A stretch of 16,697 nt of DNA, taken from positions 1 to 16,697 of the forward strand of contig CAZFGB010000089.1 in NCBI GenBank assembly GCA_964518405.1, in the 5' to 3' direction. The position numbers and the translations under genes were made by a program. The number at the start of each line of letters is the position of its first letter. Positions within the stretch are counted from its first letter, which is position 1. The notes beneath the pieces are model-generated. The model made no database searches, was not told the DNA's origin, and saw only the letters and a program-made list of their open reading frames with translations. Below are positions 7,543 to 13,916 of this stretch, one piece after another. Source of the stretch: VXNE01 sp964518405. Lineage in GTDB: Bacteria > Pseudomonadota > Gammaproteobacteria > Pseudomonadales > Azotimanducaceae.

Positions 7543-9276
7543 TCAATCAAGGTCGAAAAGCGCTTCGCCGACCGCCACCGCGTCGCCTTCCGCGACATGC
7601 AGCGCCGTCACCGTGCCGGCTCTGGGAGCGACCACTTCCGTCTCCATCTTCATCGCTTCGAGCACCAGCACGGGATCGCCCTGCTCGACGCGGGCGCCGA
7701 GCGGCACGACGATCTTGAAAATGTTTCCCGCCATCGCCGCGGGCACCACCGCCCCGTTCAACCTGGGACGCTGTATCGGTGCGGTCGTCACGCTGCCGCC
7801 TTCAGACACCTCCACCGTGAACGCCTTGCCGTTGACACGGACCTCGTAGGTCGCCGCTTCTTCCGAAATCGTGGACGCCGGCACGACGCTTTCGACGGGA
7901 GCGGCCTCGAACTCGTCCGGGTTGCCGCGGTTTTCGAAGAACTTCAATGCAATCTGCGGGAACAGCGCATAGGTCAGGACATCGTCGATGCGATCGGCCG
8001 CCAGTTCTATCGACTTGCCCGCGGCCAGCTTTCCAAGCTCCGCCGACAGCATTTCCACTTCCGGCGGCAACCGGTCGGCGGGTCTGCAGGTAATCCTCGT
8101 CTCCGATTCCGGCAGTTTCTCGAGCAGAGCCGGCGACAGCGGCGCGGGCGTTGCGCCGTATTCGCCCTTCAGCAGGTTGGTCGTCTCCCTGGTGAGGCTC
8201 GCATTCCGTTCGCCCTGCAACACATTGATGGCCGCCTGGGTGCCGACGATCTGCGACGTGGGCGTGACAAGGGGAACAAAACCCAAGTCCTCCCGCACTT
8301 TGGGAATCTCCGCCAGGACATCGTCCAGCTTGTCCGCGGCGTCCTGCTCGCGAAGCTGGCTCTCCAGGTTCGTCAACATGCCGCCGGGAACCTGCGCCAC
8401 GAGGATGCGCGAATCGACGCCGCGCAGACTGCCCTCGAACGCGGCGTATTTCCTGCGCACCTGGCGAAAATACGCCGCGATGTCTTCCATCAGCGCGATA
8501 TCGAGGCCCGTGTCCCGGCCGGTCCCCTCCAGAATCGAAACCAGCGACTCGCTCGCCGAGTGACCATAGGTCATGCTCATCGAGGAAATCGCCGCATCGA
8601 CGTTGTCGACGCCCGCCTCCACCGCCTTGACGTAGGTGGCCGTGGACATTCCGGTGGTGGCATGACAATGCAGATGCACCGGAGTCTCGAGCGTCTCCTT
8701 CATGCGCGACACCAGTTCGAACGCGACGTAGGGCTTCAGCAGCCCCGCCATGTCCTTGATGCACACCGTATGCGCACCCATGTCCTCGATCCGGCGAGCG
8801 AGTTCCAGCCAAGAGTCGACGGTGTGCACGGGACTCACCGTATACGCCATCGTGCCCTGGGCGTGCTTGCCCTGCTCCAATACCGCGGCGATCGCGGTCT
8901 CGAGATTGCGCATGTCGTTCATCGCATCGAACACGCGAAACACATCTATGCCGTTGGCCACCGCCCGTTCGACGAACCTGCGCACTACATCATCCGCATA
9001 ATGGCGATAGCCGAGCAGGTTCTGCCCCCGAAGCAGCATCTGTTGCGGGGTGTTCGGCATCGCCGCTTTCAGCTTGCGGATGCGCTCCCAGGGATCCTCG
9101 CCGAGATAGCGGATGCACGCATCGAAGGTCGCCCCGCCCCAGGACTCGATCGACCAATAGCCGACGCTATCCAGCCGGTCCGTCACCGGAAGCATGTCGT
9201 CGATGCGCATGCGGGTCGCCAGCAGGCTTTGGTGGGCGTCGCGCAAGACGAGTTCGGTGATCCCGAGCTTGCTCAT
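7543..9276 (-). CDS. oadA: Oxaloacetate decarboxylase alpha subunit
   Basis: Cytoplasmic carboxyltransferase and biotin carrier of 577 aa that moves CO2 from oxaloacetate to biotin. The N-terminal HMGL-like TIM barrel carries the metal and catalytic sites: RDAHQSLLATRM (Asp13), WGGATFD, CIKDMAGLL with its Lys, and the metal-binding His pair in VHLHCHATTGM. The PYC/OADA conserved domain follows (SRILVAQVPGGMLTNLESQL, FVPLVTPTSQIVGTQA). A flexible Ala/Pro/Glu linker leads to the biotinyl domain with EAMKMETEV; the biotinylated Lys is residue 543. I start at ATG 9276 (MSKLGITELVLRD); the open frame extends 66 codons further through oadG, but that extension is low-complexity shadow sequence. oadG ends 8 bp upstream, so the genes are one operon. 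Pyruvate carboxylase subunit B is the main alternative, but oadG and oadB alongside settle it. Confidence 0.97.
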   Translation of the reverse strand: MSKLGITELVLRDAHQSLLATRMRIDDMLPVTDRLDSVGYWSIESWGGATFDACIRYLGEDPWERIRKLKAAMPNTPQQMLLRGQNLLGYRHYADDVVRRFVERAVANGIDVFRVFDAMNDMRNLETAIAAVLEQGKHAQGTMAYTVSPVHTVDSWLELARRIEDMGAHTVCIKDMAGLLKPYVAFELVSRMKETLETPVHLHCHATTGMSTATYVKAVEAGVDNVDAAISSMSMTYGHSASESLVSILEGTGRDTGLDIALMEDIAAYFRQVRRKYAAFEGSLRGVDSRILVAQVPGGMLTNLESQLREQDAADKLDDVLAEIPKVREDLGFVPLVTPTSQIVGTQAAINVLQGERNASLTRETTNLLKGEYGATPAPLSPALLEKLPESETRITCRPADRLPPEVEMLSAELGKLAAGKSIELAADRIDDVLTYALFPQIALKFFENRGNPDEFEAAPVESVVPASTISEEAATYEVRVNGKAFTVEVSEGGSVTTAPIQRPRLNGAVVPAAMAGNIFKIVVPLGARVEQGDPVLVLEAMKMETEVVAPRAGTVTALHVAEGDAVAVGEALFDLD

Positions 9277-9284
9277 GGCCAGAC

Positions 9285-9536
9285 CTACGGCGCCGTTCCG
9301 GCCCCGGCGGCCGCGCGGGCGCGGTGGTGTCGTATCGCGGCAACCACGGCGGCCGCAATCTCCGACTGCGCGTCGCTGTCTTCCCGAGCTTGCGCCGTCG
9401 GAACGGGTTGCCGCCGAACATCGACAAGCCGCGACATCACGACCACCGCGGCGATCAGCATACCGAACAGGCAAAACACCGTTGCCATGCCCAACACGGC
9501 CAACCCGAGCGCCTGCAGAAGCAAATCGACGCTCAC
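9285..9536 (-). CDS. oadG: Oxaloacetate decarboxylase gamma subunit
   Basis: Small membrane subunit, 83 aa, that holds the alpha and beta subunits together and speeds decarboxylation. It has one N-terminal membrane helix (LLLQALGLAVLGMATVFCLF, continuing GMLIAAVVVM) and a soluble, Ala-rich C-terminal tail containing IRHHRARAAAG; the His pair recalls the metal-binding tail of studied gamma subunits. Gamma subunits are poorly conserved, so identity rests on size, topology and position directly before oadA. The GTG start at 9534-9536 (VSVDLLLQ) is the first plausible start; the frame stays open back through the tRNA gene, so earlier starts are ruled out by context. No clear ribosome site is visible. 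It lies 65 bp after tRNA-Arg on the same strand. Confidence 0.87.
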   Translation of the reverse strand: MSVDLLLQALGLAVLGMATVFCLFGMLIAAVVVMSRLVDVRRQPVPTAQAREDSDAQSEIAAAVVAAIRHHRARAAAGAGTAP

Positions 9537-9601
9537 GACAACACCATTCGTGCTGCTGGCTCGGCGTGCTTCATCGCGGAATCCTCGTCCTCGTGAAGAT
9601 G

Positions 9602-9678
9602 TGGCGCACCCGACAGGATTCGAACCTGTAGTCCCCGGTTTCGTAGACCGGTGCCTTATCCAATTTGGCCACGGGTGC
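9602..9678 (-). tRNA. tRNA-Arg (anticodon ACG)
   Basis: A full cloverleaf is seen on the minus strand: acceptor stem GCACCCG with CGGGTGC, D stem GCC/GGC, anticodon stem CCGGT/ACCGG around loop CTACGAA (anticodon ACG, Arg CGN codons), a 5-base variable loop, T arm ACAGG TTCGAAT CCTGT, discriminator G and an encoded CCA. A34 would need deamination to inosine. It is transcribed towards oadG. Confidence 0.97.
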
Positions 9679-9696
9679 ACATGCCAAAGGGCGCGT

Positions 9697-9726
9697 ATTA
9701 TCGTGGAAAGGGAACGGCGGAAACAA
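9697..9726 (-). promoter_or_regulatory. Promoter of tRNA-Arg, possibly of oadGAB
   Basis: On the minus strand a -35 TTGTTT (9721-9726) and a -10 GATAAT (9697-9702) are separated by 18 bp. A GC-rich discriminator (ACGCGCCC) follows, as is usual for growth-rate-controlled stable RNA promoters. Transcription would start about 10 bases before the tRNA. Confidence 0.6.
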
Positions 9727-9783
9727 GTGAATCCGCATGGAGAGGATGTGACCGCTGCGGGCGAAATCGCAGGGGTCCCTTGC

Positions 9784-10389
9784 TTATGTGGCGAGAACTC
9801 GTTCTCGCCAAGCGTTCCTCAGCACTCTGCTCGCGGAGCGCAGGAAAATCGCCAGCAGGACTACGGCCACCACCAGGTCGGGCCAGGGAGACGCGAAGAC
9901 CCAAACGGCGGCCGCAGCCGCGACTACCGCGACACCCTCGATCACGTCGTTGCGCGAACACTCCCAGGAAGACGACATGTTCACGTCGCCGGTGCGATGC
10001 GGAGTCAGCAACTTCAGGCAAACCGCGTTGGCCACCAGGTTGAGCACGGCGGCAACGGACATGGTGCTCGCCACCGGCGCGTCCAGTTCCGTCAGCCGCC
10101 AGGCGATCTGGGCGGCGACCGCCAAGGCGGCGCCGAAGATCAGCAATCCCTTGACCATAGCGACCCGCGCCTTGGCCCGGGCCGTCCCGCCGACCACCGC
10201 CATGCTCAGCGCGTACGTGACCGCGTCGCCCAGGTTGTCCAACGTTCCCGAAAGCAGCGCCGAGGAGCCGCTGAGCACGGAGCCCGCGACCATCATGGCG
10301 AAGGTCGCGACGTTGATGCAGAACACCCGCGCCAGCACGCGGCGCTGACGGCGCTCCAGGTTCGTTATGTCAATGCCGCAGGAGTCCAT
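9784..10389 (-). CDS. Cation diffusion facilitator (CDF) family transporter, short form
   Basis: Inner-membrane divalent-metal exporter (Zn2+, Co2+ or Cd2+ expected), 201 aa with six membrane segments. The CDF metal site in segment 2 is seen as LDNLGDAVTYALS (Asp-x3-Asp). Segment 5 begins SSSWECSRNDVIEGVAV, giving Cys-x3-Asp where classical CDFs have His or Asp-x3-Asp; this may alter metal choice. The cytoplasmic C-terminal domain of full-length (about 300 aa) CDFs is missing, and the protein ends soon after segment 6 (VLRNAWRERVLAT). I start at ATG 10389, which has GGAA eight bases upstream; a GTG at 10416 would add nine residues. It points away from the response regulator and towards the tRNA, with about 57 bp between its stop and the tRNA promoter. 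Confidence 0.88.
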   Translation of the reverse strand: MDSCGIDITNLERRQRRVLARVFCINVATFAMMVAGSVLSGSSALLSGTLDNLGDAVTYALSMAVVGGTARAKARVAMVKGLLIFGAALAVAAQIAWRLTELDAPVASTMSVAAVLNLVANAVCLKLLTPHRTGDVNMSSSWECSRNDVIEGVAVVAAAAAVWVFASPWPDLVVAVVLLAIFLRSASRVLRNAWRERVLAT

Positions 10390-10698
10390 ATCGTTCCAAT
10401 GCCATGGTAGTTCCACGGCGGTGCGTGGTCGAGCGCCCCTCGCACGAACTCGTCGCCCGAAACTTGGCGGCTGACCGAATCCGCGCGATGAATGTCAACC
10501 CCGCCCAACGGGTTGATGAACGAGGGAACTAGTGGCTCAATGCGCAATCGAAATTCCCGCAATCATGAGAGCCGAAGCTATCCTCGTGGGCCAAAATGCG
10601 CGTGACAGAATCGCCATCCGCGGCCAGTTGGCGGCGTGCGCGGGATGCGTGAAGCCTGCTCGACGCAACACTGGCGCGGCGCGCCTTCGGAAACCGCG
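10390..10698. other. Divergent intergenic region between CDF and response regulator genes
   Basis: This 309-bp region should hold promoters for both flanking genes, but I see no convincing -10/-35 pair. It contains an inverted repeat (CAACCC 10496-10501, GGGTTG 10510-10515; 8-base loop) and most of a 45-codon open frame described separately. No RNA gene is recognised. Confidence 0.4.
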
Positions 10699-10702
10699 GT
10701 GA
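10565..10702 (+). CDS. Possible 45-aa leader ORF overlapping the response regulator start
   Basis: ATG at 10565 opens a 45-codon frame (MRAEAILVGQNARDRIAIRG and onwards, basic C-terminus) whose TGA at 10700-10702 overlaps the GTG proposed as the response regulator start (GTGA, 4 nt). That overlap is the main support; there is no clear ribosome site and no known family. It could be a translationally coupled leader or chance. Confidence 0.25.
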   Translation: MRAEAILVGQNARDRIAIRGQLAACAGCVKPARRNTGAARLRKPR

Positions 10703-11403
10703 CGCGCAAGCTGCGCATCCTGTTGGTGGAAGATCACCGGACGCTGGCGGAAACCACCGGCGCGTATCTGGAGGTCTGCGGCCACGAGGTGGATTTCGCG
10801 TCGGATGGACTGGTGGCGCTGCATCTCGCCGTGACCGAGACCTACGATGTGGTGGTGCTTGACGTCATGCTGCCCGGGGTGGATGGGTTCGCGGTCTGCC
10901 AGCGCCTGCGGCAAGACGCGAAGGTGACGACGCCCATCATCATGCTCACGGCTCGGGACGAGCTGGCGGACAAGCTGACCGGGTTCAATGCCGGCGCCGA
11001 TGACTACCTCGTCAAGCCCTTCGACATGCCGGAACTGGCCGCCCGCGTCGAGGCTCTGGCGCGGAGGGCGAAAGGATGGACCGCGCGCTACGAGATCCGC
11101 GAACTATCCCTGGATGCGGACACCCTCGAAGTGCACCGCCAGGGTCAGCGCATTCGGCTGTCCCGAACGGCCTTCGAGGTGCTCCGCGTATTGATGCGCG
11201 AACACCCCAAAGTCGTGTCCCGCCGCGAACTGGAGCGGGAGGTCTGGCGGGACGACCCCCCCAAGAGCGATGCGCTGCGCAGCCACGTCTACAACCTGCG
11301 CCAAGCTCTCGACCGGCCGTTTGACCAGCCGCTGATCGCCACGATCCCCGGCAGGGGTTACCGGCTCGCGGTGCCCGACGCGGAAGGAACCCAAGGCGAG
11401 TAG
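10699..11403 (+). CDS. OmpR/PhoB-family response regulator
   Basis: DNA-binding response regulator of 234 aa. Receiver domain residues 1-120: acidic pocket VEDH (Glu11, Asp12), phospho-acceptor Asp55 in VVLDVMLPG, Thr84 in IIMLTARD and Lys106 in YLVKPFD, all intact. The C-terminal winged-helix domain (about 135-230) has the family pattern LSRTAFEVLRVLMREHPKVV, the recognition helix region SDALRSHVYNLRQALD and the hairpin IATIPGRGYRLAV. The start is uncertain: I use the GTG at 10699, which places the first beta strand at once (VTRKLRILLVEDH) and overlaps a small upstream frame; an in-frame ATG at 10645 would add 18 unrelated residues. The gene converges on the histidine kinase at 11444, its likely partner. 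It is the only confident plus-strand gene in the window. Confidence 0.95.
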   Translation: MTRKLRILLVEDHRTLAETTGAYLEVCGHEVDFASDGLVALHLAVTETYDVVVLDVMLPGVDGFAVCQRLRQDAKVTTPIIMLTARDELADKLTGFNAGADDYLVKPFDMPELAARVEALARRAKGWTARYEIRELSLDADTLEVHRQGQRIRLSRTAFEVLRVLMREHPKVVSRRELEREVWRDDPPKSDALRSHVYNLRQALDRPFDQPLIATIPGRGYRLAVPDAEGTQGE

Positions 11404-11418
11404 GCAAGCATGGCCCGC

Positions 11419-11432
11419 GGCAATCAATTGCC
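11419..11432. terminator. Small inverted repeat between convergent genes
   Basis: GGCAAT and ATTGCC form a perfect 6-bp dyad with a 2-base centre in the 40 bp between the response regulator stop and the kinase stop. There is no T-run on either side, so it is at best a weak bidirectional terminator. Confidence 0.25.
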
Positions 11433-11443
11433 CTGGAATCGCG

Positions 11444-12751
11444 TCACGAGAATCGAAGTTCCACCGTCGTACCCTGGCCTGGCTGGCTGTGCGCGGTCAG
11501 GATCCAGCCGTACTGCTGGCTGAGTCGGCGGACGATGGCGAGGCCCAGGCCCTGACCTTTACCGGCGCCGCGGCCCGACTCGCCCCGATAGAAGGGTTCG
11601 AAGATGTTGGCAAGTTCTTCCCTCGACATGCCTATGCCGTTGTCCCTGAAACGGACGCCGGTCGCCAGTATCGTGACGTCCACTTCGCCGTTCTCCGTGT
11701 AGGTGATGGCGTTGCGCAACAGGTTTCCGACCACGATCCGAACGACCGCCGCCGGAGCCTCGACGGTCACTTCGTCGCCACCATGCAATCGGACCCGATT
11801 ACCCCGCTGTCGGGCCGTTGCCTCCATGGACTGGATCTCCCCGAGCAATACCTGTTTCACCCGTGTCGGCTCACCGTCGGCAGCGGCGCTTTCCTTGCGC
11901 GCCAGCAGCAGGAGGGCCTCCAGCAGCGATTCCATGTCGGCGGCGGTGCGGCGCATGCGCGCCAGCGCCTCGCGGTCGTGAGCGGGCCGCTGGTCGTTCC
12001 TTTCCAGGAGATCCAGGGACCCCTTGAACACCGCCAGCGGCGTGCGCAATTCGTGCCCGGCATCCCGCGTGAAGACACGCTCCCGCTCGATTGCCGCCGT
12101 CAGGCGTTCGGCAAAGCGTTCGAGCGCATCGAGCATCGTGGCCACTTCGGCATCGGCGTTCCGGCGCAATCCGGCGAAATCGAACTCGAAGCTGCCCGCC
12201 CGGTCGAGATCGACCGCCTCGAGTTGCCGGGCGACGCGCACGATCGGGGACAGCGCCGCCTGCGACCAGCGATAGGCGACAAACAGCAGGCCGCAGATCA
12301 GCAGCAGCACGATGGACAGCGGGACGATGCCGAAATAGAAGGCCAGGTCGGAAACCTGGTCGGCTTCGAACACAAGGTACAGGCGCCTGTCGCCCCGGTC
12401 GGAAATGTGCACCAGCCGGCTGCCGCCGTCCATGTGTACCCGCCTGAAACCCGGATGTTGTCCCCGCAATGGACCAGGCAGTTCGCCCCCGGCGCCGGTC
12501 GACGACGGTAGCGCAAGGTATCCACGCAGGTTTGCGGTATTCGGCAGGGGCTGGTTGGGATTGGCTTCCCGCAGTTGCCAATAGTGATCCGCCTCGGACG
12601 CAAGGGATCGCCGGGCCAGCAGGTCTTCGACCACAAGCTGGGTCATGTAGATGCCGATCACCGTCGCCGAGCCGATGACGGCCAGTTGTAGTGCGAACAG
12701 TCGCCCCAAACGGGCGCGCAGACCCCGCCGTCCGCGTGTCCGGTCAACCAC
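11444..12751 (-). CDS. Membrane sensor histidine kinase
   Basis: Two-component sensor kinase of about 435 aa. After a basic N-terminus (RTRGRRGLRARLGRLFALQL) comes membrane segment 1 (about residues 19-41), a periplasmic sensor of about 100 residues with no recognised fold, segment 2 (about 140-160, FGIVPLSIVLLLICGLLFVA) and a HAMP-like linker. The dimerisation domain carries the phospho-His in FTRDAGHELRTPLAVFKGSL (His233). The ATPase has the N box (GNLLRNAITYT), G1 (DNGIGM), F box (IFEPFYRG) and G2 (GKGQGLGLAIV), all intact. I use the GTG at 12749-12751, overlapping the methyltransferase gene by 8 nt; a TTG at 12778 would add nine residues. It is thus last in the FAD oxidoreductase-methyltransferase operon, while its probable partner regulator converges from the other strand. 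Confidence 0.95.
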   Translation of the reverse strand: MVDRTRGRRGLRARLGRLFALQLAVIGSATVIGIYMTQLVVEDLLARRSLASEADHYWQLREANPNQPLPNTANLRGYLALPSSTGAGGELPGPLRGQHPGFRRVHMDGGSRLVHISDRGDRRLYLVFEADQVSDLAFYFGIVPLSIVLLLICGLLFVAYRWSQAALSPIVRVARQLEAVDLDRAGSFEFDFAGLRRNADAEVATMLDALERFAERLTAAIERERVFTRDAGHELRTPLAVFKGSLDLLERNDQRPAHDREALARMRRTAADMESLLEALLLLARKESAAADGEPTRVKQVLLGEIQSMEATARQRGNRVRLHGGDEVTVEAPAAVVRIVVGNLLRNAITYTENGEVDVTILATGVRFRDNGIGMSREELANIFEPFYRGESGRGAGKGQGLGLAIVRRLSQQYGWILTAHSQPGQGTTVELRFS

Positions 12752-13772
12752 GACGGCGAAACAGGTAGTGGGCGACAAGCCACTCGCTGCCGCCGCGCCA
12801 GCCGAACAGTTCTTCGCAGGCGATGAAGAACATGCGCCAGCGTCTCACCGAGCGTCGGGCCTCGGCCACGTTGCCGCCAAGCGCCCGGGCCGCCGCTTCC
12901 CTCCCGGCGTCGAGGTTGTCGAGCCAGGCGCGGGCCGTCTTTCCGTAGTGCTCGCCCGACAGCTCCCAGCGCCGTTCGATGCGCAATCGATCCTGAAAGT
13001 GCAGCAGCGTGTCCCGGGCGGGCATCAGCCCCTCGGCGAAGCCATGGCGCGCCATCCAGTTCCGATCCCTGTCCGCACCGAGCCGATACATCAGGTGCCG
13101 GTGGCAGAAGATATGCACAAACAGCTTGCCGTGCGGCACCAGCCAACCGGAAATGCGTTCCAGCAGGGCCGAGTAATTGCGCGTGCGTTCGAACATCTCG
13201 ATCGAGATCACGCGGTCGAAACGTCCGTCAAGCTGCAGATGGTCGACATCCGCAGTCCATACACGGACATTGTCGAGACCCAGGGCCTGCGAGCGGGCGT
13301 CGATGGCCTGCTTCTGCGACGCCGATCTCGAGATCGCCAGTATGCTCGAGCACGGATAGCGAGCGGCGGCCCAGAGCGTGAACGCGCCCCACCCGCAGCC
13401 GAGATCGAGGATTCTCATGCCGTTTTCGAGCCCGGCGCGACGGGCATAGAGTTCCAGCATTGCGCTCTCCGCATCAGCGAGGGTCTCGACCCCCGGCGGC
13501 CAATAGCAGGCGCTGTGCTTGAGCCGCGGCCCGAGCACCAGGCGGAAGAACCCCTCCGGAACGTCGCAAGGCGCACGACGGGCCGGCGCTGTCTCCATCG
13601 CGGAGCGACTGACGCGCAGGTCTTCCAGCAGTTCTCCATAACGACGCGACGCGCGTTCGGCATCGTCGCGGCACGCCCGGCGCAACCGTGCACCGATCAG
13701 GCGGCGGGTCCCGAAGCGCACCAGCGGGTCCGGCACCAGACCGCGCTCGGACAATTCCAGCAACGTCTTCAT
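12744..13772 (-). CDS. Cyclopropane-fatty-acyl-phospholipid synthase-like methyltransferase
   Basis: SAM-dependent methyltransferase of the CFA synthase family (COG2230), about 342 aa, acting on unsaturated acyl chains of membrane phospholipids. Motifs: LKHSACYWPPGVETLADAE (conserved Cys), the SAM-binding loop ILDLGCGWGAFTLWAA (residues 121-136), ISIEMFERTRNYSALLERI with the active-site Glu, and VHIFCHRHLMYRLG with the conserved His. The N-terminus MKTLLELSERGLVPDPLVRF matches the usual start, so I use ATG 13772. An in-frame ATG at 13817 overlaps the stop of the preceding remnant ORF (ATGA) and is a serious alternative adding 15 residues. Relatives beside COG2907 oxidoreductases may make methylated or furan-type fatty acids rather than cyclopropanes; which product applies here cannot be told from sequence. 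The kinase gene overlaps its end by 8 nt. Confidence 0.95.
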   Translation of the reverse strand: MKTLLELSERGLVPDPLVRFGTRRLIGARLRRACRDDAERASRRYGELLEDLRVSRSAMETAPARRAPCDVPEGFFRLVLGPRLKHSACYWPPGVETLADAESAMLELYARRAGLENGMRILDLGCGWGAFTLWAAARYPCSSILAISRSASQKQAIDARSQALGLDNVRVWTADVDHLQLDGRFDRVISIEMFERTRNYSALLERISGWLVPHGKLFVHIFCHRHLMYRLGADRDRNWMARHGFAEGLMPARDTLLHFQDRLRIERRWELSGEHYGKTARAWLDNLDAGREAAARALGGNVAEARRSVRRWRMFFIACEELFGWRGGSEWLVAHYLFRRRG

Positions 13773-13813
13773 GCGAGAGGTGCCCCCTCGCGCTCCCCGG
13801 CTGAAGGCTCCTT

Positions 13814-13912
13814 TCATGCGCGTCTCGGGTCCACGTTGCAGAAAACATGGCGTTTCGGTTCTCGCCGAACATGGGTGACCGTGCCGCAGCAACCTATTGC
13901 TTCGCGCGACAT
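13814..13912 (-). pseudogene. Remnant of a DUF1365 gene (32 codons)
   Basis: A 32-codon frame starts at ATG 13912, four bases after the oxidoreductase stop, and ends in ATGA overlapping a possible methyltransferase start at 13817. Its N-terminus reads MSREAIGCCGTVTHVRREPK then RHVF, fitting the DUF1365 opening pattern as I recall it (Gly-x-Val-x-His-x-Arg, two residues, Pro, two residues, His-x-Phe). Full DUF1365 proteins are about 250 aa and normally sit exactly here, between the COG2907 oxidoreductase and the CFA-like methyltransferase. After about 24 residues the likeness stops and only CNVDPRRA follows. I infer an internal deletion that kept both ends of the reading frame. It could instead be a chance resemblance; the position and operon spacing argue against that. 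Confidence 0.55.
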
Positions 13913-13916
13913 CGTT

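Noticed and set aside
6433..10410. 1325-codon open frame on the plus strand
   Set aside because: It lies antisense to oadB, oadA, oadG, tRNA-Arg and the CDF gene, all clearly real. Its product is Arg/His/Gln-rich with no domain, as expected from the mirror of GC-rich codons.
10365..10562. 65-codon minus-strand frame upstream of the CDF gene
   Set aside because: It overlaps the CDF start in another frame and has no recognised motif or ribosome site.
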